From positions 1 through 28,971 of the forward strand of contig JAEWSZ010000006.1 of NCBI GenBank assembly GCA_023397905.1: DNA of 28,971 bases, given 5' to 3'. The DNA is from Bacillota bacterium (GTDB taxonomy: Bacteria; Bacillota; Clostridia; Acetivibrionales; DSM-1351). The notes below the pieces were generated by a model. That model was given only the letters and a program-made list of their open reading frames with translations, was not told the origin of the DNA and did not search any database. How positions within the stretch are numbered: the first letter of the stretch is position 1; each line of letters opens with the position of its first letter. This document shows positions 15,567 through 23,119 of the stretch, piece by piece. A program made the position numbers and the translations under genes.

Positions 15567-16076
15567 ATGATAGATAGAGCGGCACAGCTGATAATACTGA
15601 GAGGTAATTCCGGAAGCGGCAAGACTGCAACCGCAAAGGCATTACAAAGAAAATTCGGGTATGGGACGATGCTCATTTCACAGGATGTCATCAGAAGAGA
15701 GATGCTACATGTGAAAGATGGGCCGGATTCAGAAGCAGCCCAGTTGTTATTTGAACTTGCAATGTACGGTAAAAAACATTGCAGCATTGTAATTCTGGAA
15801 GGTATTTTAAATGCAAAATGGTATGAAAAATTATTTGAAAATTTACTAAAAGAATTTAATGACCGCATTTTTGCATATTATTTCGATATACCTTTTGAAG
15901 AAACTTTAAATCGTCATCAGCAAAAGCCTAATGCTTATGAATTCGGAGAAAAGGAAATGAAAGAATGGTGGAATGAAAAGGATTTATTACATATCATTCA
16001 GGAAGTATATCTTCATAAGGAATTAAGCTTAAATGAAATAGTTGATATGGTCTATCGGGATGTTATAAAGCAATGA
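15567..16076 (+). CDS. P-loop kinase-like protein (AAA/zeta-toxin-type fold)
   Basis: A 169-residue protein after a strong AGGAGG site. Walker A is GNSGSGKT at residues 13-20, preceded by a hydrophobic strand (QLIILR). DVIRREML near residue 40 provides the usual acidic/arginine motif of small-molecule kinases, and IVILEGIL near residue 76 is the Walker B-like strand. A lid-type region with RHQQKP follows. Small P-loop kinases of this kind phosphorylate nucleosides, sugars, antibiotics or cell-wall precursors; the substrate here is unknown. It stands alone, separated from the remnants upstream, and is convincingly intact. Confidence 0.75.
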   Translation: MIDRAAQLIILRGNSGSGKTATAKALQRKFGYGTMLISQDVIRREMLHVKDGPDSEAAQLLFELAMYGKKHCSIVILEGILNAKWYEKLFENLLKEFNDRIFAYYFDIPFEETLNRHQQKPNAYEFGEKEMKEWWNEKDLLHIIQEVYLHKELSLNEIVDMVYRDVIKQ

Positions 16077-16116
16077 AGCCAGGATACCATTTCGATTTCT
16101 TCAAGCCTGCGCATAA

Positions 16117-16177
16117 TTGAATTTCATCATAAAATCTGTTATCATATAAATAAGTTAGATAAAACTAACTTATTTAT
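16117..16177 (+). promoter_or_regulatory. Promoter with GTTAG-N6-CTAAC operator (hydrolase region)
   Basis: TTGAAT (16117-16122), 17 bases and TATCAT (16140-16145) form a promoter. A perfect 13-base inverted repeat follows at once: ATAAATAAGTTAG (16146-16158), a six-base centre, then CTAACTTATTTAT (16165-16177). The -10 hexamer and the following TATCATATA context are the same as at 4148. This is the most extended copy of the repeated operator. Confidence 0.65.
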
Positions 16178-16283
16178 GTTTTATACCATCATATCCATTA
16201 TAGACAATGGATTTGCCGTTACTGCTTCTGCGCTCTTAATCATAAAATATATAAAGGCACGCAATAAGCAAAAGTTATTATGA
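16176..16283 (+). CDS. Possible 35-residue membrane peptide
   Basis: An ATG inside the right arm of the operator starts a 35-residue frame (MFYTIISIIDNGFAVTASAL onward) with one hydrophobic stretch and a basic tail (KARNKQK), ending at TGA 16281-16283. No ribosome binding site is visible, so translation is doubtful unless from a very short leader. It may be a leader peptide, a membrane micro-protein or chance. Otherwise 16077-16367 holds only the promoter and a spacer. Confidence 0.25.
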   Translation: MFYTIISIIDNGFAVTASALLIIKYIKARNKQKLL

Positions 16284-16367
16284 GTACAGCATAAAGCCGG
16301 CAAATTACAACTTGCAGTTTAAATTACAAATTTTTATATATAACACGCTGGGAAAGGGGAGTGCTAT

Positions 16368-17282
16368 ATGGCAAGTTTTTTATATAATACATGTAATACC
16401 GTATTGCACATATTTCAGATTAAGCGGCTGTTGGCAAAAGAGGGTGCGGCTTTCGACAGGATGGTCAGGCGGTTTGAAAAGCGCCAAAATGTCAGGCATC
16501 CATCCGGCAGGCTCAGAGGGAAATATGAATATCAGGAGAAATCACTTGGAGGACAGACTTGCTACATTGTCAAGGCCAAGGATCATAAAGCGGAAAAGGC
16601 CGTATTGTTGTTTTTCGGCGGCGGCTATTTTATGCCGCCCGATCAGGGGGATTTTTCACTGGCGGGCGAGATTGCAGAACAGACGGGAGCAGAGGTTTAT
16701 TTGCCTATGTATCCCTTAGCTCCTAAATATAAACTGATAGACACGGCAAAAAGCGTGACTGAAGTTTACCGGGAAATGCTGCTTAATTATGAGCCCCATA
16801 ACATCGTGTTCATGGGAAATTCTTCGGGAGCAGGATTATGTTTGACTTTGTGTTTGTTTATCCGCCATGAGAAGTTAGCCGTACCGTTTCCGGGCAGACT
16901 GATTATGCTGTCTCCGGGATTACAGATGCCGCCTGATGAAGCTCAAACCGGGAGAATGATACCGCTGGAAAAAAGTGATACAATGATCCCGGTAATATTT
17001 TGCAAAAACGTCCATAGGATTCTTGTTGATGAGAACAGCGCATATCTGCTGCGCTCATTTGAGACTTCCTGGGAAGGGCTGCCTGAAATGGATGTTTTCT
17101 TTGGCGACCGCGAAGTATTCTATGCTTACGTCCCGGATATCCGGCAAGCGGCAAAGGACGGAAATGTCAGATTACATATCCATATTGGTGAAAATATGAT
17201 GCACTGTTGGCCAATGCTGGGCTTTACAAGAGAGGGTAAACAGACGCGGACGGAAATTTATAAAATAATCCGGTCAGTCTGA
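16368..17282 (+). CDS. Alpha/beta hydrolase, HSL-type esterase
   Basis: A 304-residue protein after AAGGGGAG. The family's oxyanion motif appears as FFGGGYF around residues 82-88, where the usual first histidine is phenylalanine. The nucleophile elbow GNSSG places Ser152 as catalytic serine. Candidate acid and base are the aspartate in FFGDREVF near residue 249 and the histidine in ENMMHCWPM near residue 285. There is no signal peptide, so it acts in the cytoplasm. It lies about 190 bases downstream of an operator-bearing promoter shared with the transporter regulator. Cleavage of an imported ester-type siderophore, as done by Fes or IroE, is a reasonable hypothesis; detoxification or ester metabolism are alternatives. 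Confidence 0.82.
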   Translation: MASFLYNTCNTVLHIFQIKRLLAKEGAAFDRMVRRFEKRQNVRHPSGRLRGKYEYQEKSLGGQTCYIVKAKDHKAEKAVLLFFGGGYFMPPDQGDFSLAGEIAEQTGAEVYLPMYPLAPKYKLIDTAKSVTEVYREMLLNYEPHNIVFMGNSSGAGLCLTLCLFIRHEKLAVPFPGRLIMLSPGLQMPPDEAQTGRMIPLEKSDTMIPVIFCKNVHRILVDENSAYLLRSFETSWEGLPEMDVFFGDREVFYAYVPDIRQAAKDGNVRLHIHIGENMMHCWPMLGFTREGKQTRTEIYKIIRSV

Positions 17283-17365
17283 TATGCGGATTTCGATATG
17301 GCAATCGGATTATGAGTGTAACACCAATCTGAATTTGCTCACGCCGAATACATGCTGGCAAAGAC

Positions 17366-17527
17366 AGCCTTCCCAGTATTTTCAAACCAATTAACACCGG
17401 AATGGCGCCGCCGGCAAATTCGGCTTTTGATTTAAATTTCAAGCCGAATATATTGCCGATAATAACGCCCAGCATAGATAAAACAAGTGTGATAACCCCA
17501 ATAAGATGTATATATGCATATTGACTG
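17366..17527 (-). pseudogene. Remnant of manganese efflux pump MntP
   Basis: Reading leftward, about 50 codons give YIHLIGVITLVLSMLGVIIG and then NIFGLKFKSKAEFAGGAIPV, ending LIGLKIL before the match fades. This is the C-terminal part of the MntP (formerly DUF204/YebN) family, in which the K-AEF-GG-LIGLKI pattern is conserved. The N-terminal two thirds are absent and no start is available. Its presence is further evidence that metal-homeostasis genes have passed through this locus. Confidence 0.75.
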
Positions 17528-17534
17528 AACCTGT

Positions 17535-17559
17535 GAGGCCGGATTGGGGCGGCTCTTTT
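17535..17559 (+). terminator. Possible terminator (imperfect stem, T run)
   Basis: GAGGCCG (17535-17541) can pair with CGGCTC (17550-17555) with one bulged base, followed by TTTT (17556-17559). It would end rightward transcription from the hydrolase gene and slightly overlaps the end of the leftward lipoprotein gene. Confidence 0.35.
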
Positions 17560-17917
17560 AATCTACCCTATTAAATGTGGTAGTTGTGCCATCCTCCGTC
17601 ACATCTATCGCTTGTTTGTCTTTTTCTTTAAAAGTATATTGCTCAAGCTCACCTGCGTCGTCGAGTGTAACCATCTTGTCATTTCTGACGAGATAGCTGC
17701 CGGTGCCCATTGACTTTTCGCCGTCAGATACGTCAAATGTCCCATCTGTATTAAACTCAAAGGTCAGCTCCATGCCGGCACTTGGTATATTGGCTTCCCA
17801 TTTTCCGATAAAAGGATTATTCAGGCCTGTATTTTGTGAGACCGCAGGTTTGGCGGCGCAGCCAAAAAGAGTAATACACATAATGATTGCCAAAAGAGCT
17901 AAGGATAGTTTTTTCAT
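17558..17917 (-). CDS. Small secreted lipoprotein
   Basis: A 119-residue protein read leftward, with a GGAGGAG site before the ATG at 17917. The signal peptide MKKLSLALLAIIMCITLFGC ends in a lipobox with Cys20 as the lipidation site. The mature part is short and beta-rich: NPFIGKWEANIPSAGMELTF, FNTDGTFDVSDG and later ITVTEDGTTTTF-like strands. The pattern (G-K-W..., T-F-x-F-x-x-D-G-T) resembles small lipocalin-like DUF5640-type lipoproteins of clostridia whose function is unknown. It is divergent from the second AraC gene. Confidence 0.8.
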   Translation of the reverse strand: MKKLSLALLAIIMCITLFGCAAKPAVSQNTGLNNPFIGKWEANIPSAGMELTFEFNTDGTFDVSDGEKSMGTGSYLVRNDKMVTLDDAGELEQYTFKEKDKQAIDVTEDGTTTTFNRVD

Positions 17918-17955
17918 AGTTCTCCTCCATATTTTTATTTATAACAATACAACTC

Positions 17956-18006
17956 TTGAAAAATTTTAAGCGTATGTGTTATATTAATAGTTAGAATACT
18001 CGAACA
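17956..18006 (+). promoter_or_regulatory. Promoter with degenerate GTTAG-N6 operator (second AraC gene)
   Basis: TTGAAA (17956-17961), 18 bases and TATATT (17980-17985) precede AGTTAG (17989-17994) and CGAACA (18001-18006), separated by six bases. The right half has one mismatch to CTAAC. The position relative to the -10 is the same as at 4148 and 16140, which is the main reason to accept it. Confidence 0.45.
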
Positions 18007-18101
18007 AATAGTATCACAGGCTCTTTATAACGACAAGCTGATACAGGTTATCCAATTTTTTTCGGGCATGAATGTATTTAAAATTGGCAGGTGAATATAA
18101 A

Positions 18102-19085
18102 ATGGACATATATACGGCAGTGAAGCCGGGCCTTCCTGCGGAAAAACCCATGGAGCTTTGCTTCCGGCAAGCTGAAAGTGTTGGGGCATTTGACTTCTTT
18201 GAAGCGGATCAGGAATTGGCTACAGGCAGCATGAAACAGCTCATGTTTAAAAATAAGTTTTATATATCCCACATGGATTATTCCTTTCGCTGTCCCGCGC
18301 GAAAAGATTATACGCTATCCAGTCAATTTATAGAGATTCTATATTTTGAATCCATCAAAGCAGAAAGTTGGGAATATGAATTTGGAAAATATCCGGTACA
18401 CGCAGGTATCAGCACCTACGTGAATCAAAAGCGCAGGGGAAAACTCGTATTCTCACCGGATACGCCCGTTCGGGGAATCCGTATAATGATTTTTGAGGAG
18501 TTTTACCTGCAGTATTTGCAGGCAAGATTCCCAGATAACTATGTTGATGTCAATGCCCTCATCAAAATGAATTATAAAAGCTGCTTCGGTCCGGAATTGC
18601 TGCTTGTTCTCAGGCAGATCAAGAAAAGCATAGAATCAGATATTTCATCAGAATTATATTATGAGAGCAAGATTATGGAGATCCTATACCTGATTACCGC
18701 CAAAGCCGGTGAAGATATTTCCCTGGAACATTCCGGCAGGCGTCGGCTGACAGAAGAAGACTTAAGGGCTGTTAACAGAGCTAAGGCGATCATTGACGAG
18801 CGTCTTTCAGATTCACCAAAAATTTCGGAATTGACTTTTTTGACAAACACAAGTGCCGCTAAACTGCAAAATGATTTTCAGCTTGCCTTTGGCAGTACAA
18901 TTCATGGATATGTGCTGAAAGCCCGTATGAGAGAGGCATTGCATAAGATCGAAAGCAGCAATGAGCCCATCTATTCCATCGCAAAAAGTGTTGGCTGTAA
19001 AAATCCAAGCCGTTTCGCAGAACTATTCAAGAAGGCTTATGGAATCACTCCCATGGAATATCGTTCGATAAAAGAGAAACTTTGA
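18102..19085 (+). CDS. AraC-family transcriptional regulator
   Basis: A 327-residue protein. I chose the ATG at 18102, which has GCAGGTGA seven bases upstream; an in-frame ATG at 18072 has no site. The C-terminal 100 residues carry both helix-turn-helix motifs: ISELTFLTNTSAAKLQNDF with the following helix, and IYSIAKSVGCKNPSRFAEL then FKKAYGITPMEYRS. The N-terminal domain probably senses a ligand. Like the AraC protein at 4212 it has the length of the PchR/YbtA type. It is convergent with the leftward ABC pair ending at 19135; there is no operon link, but the pair is the obvious regulatory target. Confidence 0.88.
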   Translation: MDIYTAVKPGLPAEKPMELCFRQAESVGAFDFFEADQELATGSMKQLMFKNKFYISHMDYSFRCPARKDYTLSSQFIEILYFESIKAESWEYEFGKYPVHAGISTYVNQKRRGKLVFSPDTPVRGIRIMIFEEFYLQYLQARFPDNYVDVNALIKMNYKSCFGPELLLVLRQIKKSIESDISSELYYESKIMEILYLITAKAGEDISLEHSGRRRLTEEDLRAVNRAKAIIDERLSDSPKISELTFLTNTSAAKLQNDFQLAFGSTIHGYVLKARMREALHKIESSNEPIYSIAKSVGCKNPSRFAELFKKAYGITPMEYRSIKEKL

Positions 19086-19134
19086 AAGAGGGTTGGAGCC
19101 CGGGCGTTTATTTTATGCCAGGGCACATGTACTG

Positions 19135-20868
19135 CTATTCGGTTTGACTTCGGATCCTCCACATTTTTGCCTGCTGCTGAGCTGTCCAAAGCTCGCAATA
19201 AAGGCCGCCCTTGTCGATCAATTCCGAATGATTTCCAGCTTCAACGATGCTGCCTTTCTGAAAGACCAGAATATGATCTGCGGATCTGATCGTCTGCAAA
19301 TGGTGTGCAATGACCAGAACTGTCCGACCGGCAGATAGATTGCTGATGGCCTTTTGGATGGATACCTCGTTCATGGGATCCACATTACTGGTAGCCTCGT
19401 CAAGCAATACAATAGGGCTGTCTTTCAAAAGAGCCCGGGCAATGGAAAGCCTCTGGCGCTGTCCGCCGGAGAGACCTACGCCATTTTCTCCCAGCATTGT
19501 GTTATATCCGTCCGGCAGACTCATGATGAAATCGTGTATCATGGCCTTTTTCGCCGCTTCGGTCACCTGTTCTTCAGTCGAACCGCTGTTTCCCATTCTG
19601 ATGTTTTCATAGATAGTGTCGGCAAACAGGACGACGTTTTGCATGACAATGCTGATTTTGGAAAGTAACTCATCATAATCCATCTCTCGTATGTCCACGC
19701 CGCCGATTTCAATTTTTCCCGACTGACAATCCCAAAACCGCAGAAGCAGATTTGTGATTGTCGTTTTACCCGACCCGGACGGTCCCACCAAAGCCGTGAG
19801 GCTCCCTTGCTCCAAAGTGAAATCAGCATCTTTTAATTTAAAGCCGTTTTCCTCATAATAGAACTCCACATGATCGAAATGGATATCAAATCCGGCAGCG
19901 GACTTGGGAGCTGCAGGGTTATCCATAACATGGGCGTGCAGCAGCCTGGCAATTCTTCCATAGCTGTCCTTGATACCGGTATAACTCATACGGTAACTCT
20001 CCAGACTGGCGAACGGCCTGTAAAATTCCTGGCTGAAAACAATAAAGTAGACATAGTTATCCGCATCGAGATATTTAAACCAGGTAAGAAATCCTCCTAT
20101 CAGGGCGAGCAGGCCAAAGCAAAGCTCAAACGGAATGAAATATTTTGCGGAGTCGACCGCGCCGGCTTTGGACTCCTCTTTGCTGCTCTTACCAAAACGC
20201 TGCGCACTTTCCTTTAGACGGTTCTGAAAGAACCTGCTTTCAGGAAAGGCTTTCAGCAGCGGAATGCCCTTTATATACTCTACAAACCGGCTGACCATAT
20301 CCGCAAGATTTTGTTTATTCTTTTCCTTTAAGGCCAGGGATCTCTTAACACTCACCGCTTGAATCCATATAGCCGGAGGCAGCAGGGCAACCATCACCAG
20401 CCCCATTTTCCAGTCAAGTACAAAAAGGCCGGCTCCGATCATCAGAGCGGTAATGATATCGCTCATGGTTCTTGAGCCTATATGCGCCACGGCGCTCTCC
20501 AGATTGTCCACATCGTTTTGTATGACCGTGCTGATTTCGCCGAGGCGTTCCTTGGTGTAATAGCCCAAGGAGAACTGCTTTAGCTTTCGGATGATTCTTT
20601 CTTTCAAGTTCATTTCCATTTCAAAGCCGGCAAAATGAGTGGTGCTGACGGAGATAATGCTGGCGATGAATTTTACGGCCAGCATTCCGATCATCAGCCA
20701 CCAGTATCCTGCCAGATCTTTTTCCCCATCTGTAATCGCCGTCAGCATCCGAAAGACCGTCAGCAGAATGCCTGCAAACAGGAGGGAACTCACGGTGTTG
20801 GAAATTGTGGCCCATGCAAGCATGTGCCTGCCTTTTTTACTGATATGTGAAAACAGTTCCTTGATCAT
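19135..20868 (-). CDS. ABC half-transporter, second subunit of leftward pair
   Basis: The leftward ATG at 20868 overlaps the stop of the upstream partner in an ATGA, with GGAGG at 20883-20879; this decides against an upstream ATG at 20895. The 577-residue product has an exporter-type membrane domain (about 15-310) and an ATPase domain with GPSGSGKTT near 355, Q-loop IVMQNVVLF, signature LSGGQRQRL near 464, Walker B IVLLDEATSNVD and an H-loop reading VIAHHL instead of the usual AHRL. Catalytic residues are intact. It resembles the IrtB/YbtQ group. Import of metal chelates is inferred from the cluster; export is possible. Confidence 0.88.
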   Translation of the reverse strand: MIKELFSHISKKGRHMLAWATISNTVSSLLFAGILLTVFRMLTAITDGEKDLAGYWWLMIGMLAVKFIASIISVSTTHFAGFEMEMNLKERIIRKLKQFSLGYYTKERLGEISTVIQNDVDNLESAVAHIGSRTMSDIITALMIGAGLFVLDWKMGLVMVALLPPAIWIQAVSVKRSLALKEKNKQNLADMVSRFVEYIKGIPLLKAFPESRFFQNRLKESAQRFGKSSKEESKAGAVDSAKYFIPFELCFGLLALIGGFLTWFKYLDADNYVYFIVFSQEFYRPFASLESYRMSYTGIKDSYGRIARLLHAHVMDNPAAPKSAAGFDIHFDHVEFYYEENGFKLKDADFTLEQGSLTALVGPSGSGKTTITNLLLRFWDCQSGKIEIGGVDIREMDYDELLSKISIVMQNVVLFADTIYENIRMGNSGSTEEQVTEAAKKAMIHDFIMSLPDGYNTMLGENGVGLSGGQRQRLSIARALLKDSPIVLLDEATSNVDPMNEVSIQKAISNLSAGRTVLVIAHHLQTIRSADHILVFQKGSIVEAGNHSELIDKGGLYCELWTAQQQAKMWRIRSQTE

Positions 20869-22607
20869 AGCACATAAACCTCCCTGATATTCCAATTTTC
20901 GGCCGCCTGCTCCGCATTCACCATAGCTTTGTATAACCCGCTTGTTTCAAGCAGTTCGTCATGCTTTCCTTTTGCTGTGATTTCACCGTTCTGCATTACA
21001 AGAATCTGATCTGCGGGCTGGATGGTATTAAGGTGGTGGGCAATGATAATCAGTGTCTTATTTTCACACAGACTGCCGATGGCCTGCTGGATCAGCGATT
21101 CGTTATAAGGGTCGATAGCTGCGGTCGCTTCGTCCAGTATCACAATGGGAGCATCCTTTAAAATCATGCGAGCTATGGAAATTCTTTGTTTCTCGCCTCC
21201 AGACAGCTTGGCTCCGGCTTCTCCTACAATCGTCTGATAGCCTTCAGGGAAGCCCATGATCACATCCTGTATCCTGGCCTTTTGCGCGGCATTGACGATT
21301 TCGTCCATGCCGGCGTCCTTTTTCCCGATCCGTATGTTTTCCTCGATAGAGCTGTTAAACAGAAAAGTATCCTGCTGTACGATGGAAATCAGGGCGGACA
21401 GGTCTTGTTCGTTAAAATCCTGCACCTTTCGTCCGCCAATGGTGATCGTTCCGCTGTCAGGCTGCCAGAAATTCATGATCAGGCTGGCCAGGGTACTTTT
21501 CCCGGCTCCGGAAGGACCGACAATGGCATTGACTGAATTCTTTCTAAAAATTGCATTGACGTTTTTCAAAGCCGCTTCATTTTCATCGTAGCTGAACGTA
21601 ACGTCTTTAAATTCCACGTCTCCCGCAGTTGGAGCAGCACGCTTTTCTTTTTCGGCTTCTGCCGGAACCTTCATCACGGAGTCCACCGCTGCCATCGTGT
21701 TCTGAAACACGATTTTGTTGTATTGCAGGGAGATGGATTTTGAAAAGTTCTTTGAGAACTGTCCGGCCAGAATGATCGACAGGATATAGACTATGATGCT
21801 CCAGGCCTTGATGGGCTTGCTGCTTAAAAGAACGGAACCGGTGATGGCTACCACGACGATGCCGCTCTCCATCAGCATGGTAATAAAGCTCATGGGAACC
21901 GACTGCACATAGATCGCTTTCCTGGCGCTTGCGATATAACTGTACATGCTTTGCAAGACCTTTTCCGTTTTCTTTTCCCCGCTGCTGAAAGCTTTGATCA
22001 CGGAAATCGAGCCGATGTATTCCATCACGTTTTCGGAAACCGTTTGAATGCTCTTCTGGTAAATCCCCACAGATTTGGACCAGAGCTTGTTGAAAACCGG
22101 AATCAGGACAAACACCAACGGAACGGTCGAGATCAGTGCAATCCCCAGACGCCAGTCTAAAAGCGTCACGGCCACAAAAATAACCAGGCAGATAATATTT
22201 GTAACGACTACATCGGGGAGCGTATGGGCCAGATACAGCTCGATACGTTCCACATCACGGTCGATGATATTCGCCAGATCCCCGACTTTTCTCTTTTGAA
22301 AAAAAGAAAAGGGCAACTTCTTTATGTGCTCGATCATGCCGAGCCGGATTTCAAGCAGAGAAGAATAGGCGGAATCATGTGCTTTCCATAAGGCCAGCGC
22401 ATAAAAAACAGCCTTAATGATCTGGCAAAGGCATACGGCAGTTCCGAGCAGGAACAGGTTTTCCAGCGATGTTCCGTCCCACAGCAGGCTTATCATATAT
22501 ACGATGATAAAAATGGATAGTATGCCTGTTATAATGCTGACAGCTGTGAAAAAAGCCGACAGTCTTCCTCTCTTTTTATAGGCATTGATTTGGTTTGCTT
22601 CTCCCAT
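20865..22607 (-). CDS. ABC half-transporter, first subunit of leftward pair
   Basis: The ATG at 22607 (MGEANQINAYKKRGR) has AAGGAGG six bases upstream, so the long in-frame extension before it is not translated. The 580-residue product has a six-helix membrane domain and an ATPase domain with GPSGAGKST near 360, Q-loop IVQQDTFLF, signature LSGGEKQRI near 466, Walker B IVILDEATAAID and H-loop IIAHHL. Both members of this pair share the unusual second histidine. No dyad of the GTTAG type was found in its leader; the AraC gene at 18102 is the nearest regulator. Heterodimer with the next gene. Confidence 0.88.
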   Translation of the reverse strand: MGEANQINAYKKRGRLSAFFTAVSIITGILSIFIIVYMISLLWDGTSLENLFLLGTAVCLCQIIKAVFYALALWKAHDSAYSSLLEIRLGMIEHIKKLPFSFFQKRKVGDLANIIDRDVERIELYLAHTLPDVVVTNIICLVIFVAVTLLDWRLGIALISTVPLVFVLIPVFNKLWSKSVGIYQKSIQTVSENVMEYIGSISVIKAFSSGEKKTEKVLQSMYSYIASARKAIYVQSVPMSFITMLMESGIVVVAITGSVLLSSKPIKAWSIIVYILSIILAGQFSKNFSKSISLQYNKIVFQNTMAAVDSVMKVPAEAEKEKRAAPTAGDVEFKDVTFSYDENEAALKNVNAIFRKNSVNAIVGPSGAGKSTLASLIMNFWQPDSGTITIGGRKVQDFNEQDLSALISIVQQDTFLFNSSIEENIRIGKKDAGMDEIVNAAQKARIQDVIMGFPEGYQTIVGEAGAKLSGGEKQRISIARMILKDAPIVILDEATAAIDPYNESLIQQAIGSLCENKTLIIIAHHLNTIQPADQILVMQNGEITAKGKHDELLETSGLYKAMVNAEQAAENWNIREVYVL

Positions 22608-22986
22608 AATGGACCTCCTTACAGTGTGCAGATAGTATGAATGATTTGATATCATAGACAAATAAAGCTTAGCACTGAATAATTTGGAGGGCAATGAATC
22701 CAGGCGGATCGGATTTTTTTATGGCAGATGTTTATTCATAATTGATAGGAGACACTTGATTATTCCCGTCCTCTATAAAAATAAATCTTCCAACATTGTT
22801 TTTACCGTAAACAATTGTCTCGTGAGTATTATTTGGGATAGAAAACCTTGGGAAGCTGCAGGATTATTTTATCCCCAGCCAAAGAAGGGACCGCATTGAG
22901 ACGACTGGAACCGGATAAAGCCTTTGACGGGTGGGCGCGTCGACAAACGATCCCACAAAAAGATGCGCATTTTCCATGTCAAAGTG
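22608..22986. other. Gene-poor gap with a possible leftward remnant
   Basis: No complete gene is visible. Reading leftward, 22863-22732 is open for 43 codons and looks protein-like (THETIVYGKNNVGRFIFIED) but has no start or ribosome binding site. I do not recognise it. The leader of the ABC pair also lies here, without a promoter I would assign with confidence. Confidence 0.4.
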
Positions 22987-23017
22987 AAGAAGGATGCTCT
23001 CATAAGCATCCTTCTTT
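22987..23017 (-). terminator. Strong hairpin, probable terminator of the 26603-23120 operon
   Basis: AAGAAGGATGC (22987-22997) pairs perfectly with GCATCCTTCTT (23006-23016) around an eight-base loop. It lies about 100 bases beyond the stop of the leftward ABC gene at 23120. The T run is short on either strand, so it may be an intrinsic terminator helped by stem strength, possibly acting in both directions. Confidence 0.6.
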
Positions 23018-23119
23018 ATGTACTATCTACATGTATTGCGCCTTTCCGAAACTGGCGGAATGTTTTTCATGCCCTTTTGAACAGCCATGCAAATTATCAT
23101 AAAGCCGGACCAACCCGCC

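Noticed and set aside
19085..19135. Possible terminator between the convergent AraC and ABC genes
   Set aside because: GCCC/GGGC arms around 19100-19125 pair only with mismatches and lack a T run, so I did not list it.
22650..22680. Possible further metal-type dyad (TTAG-N6-ATAA) before the ABC pair at 22607
   Set aside because: Only the left half matches and no promoter can be aligned with it, so it is not distinguishable from chance.
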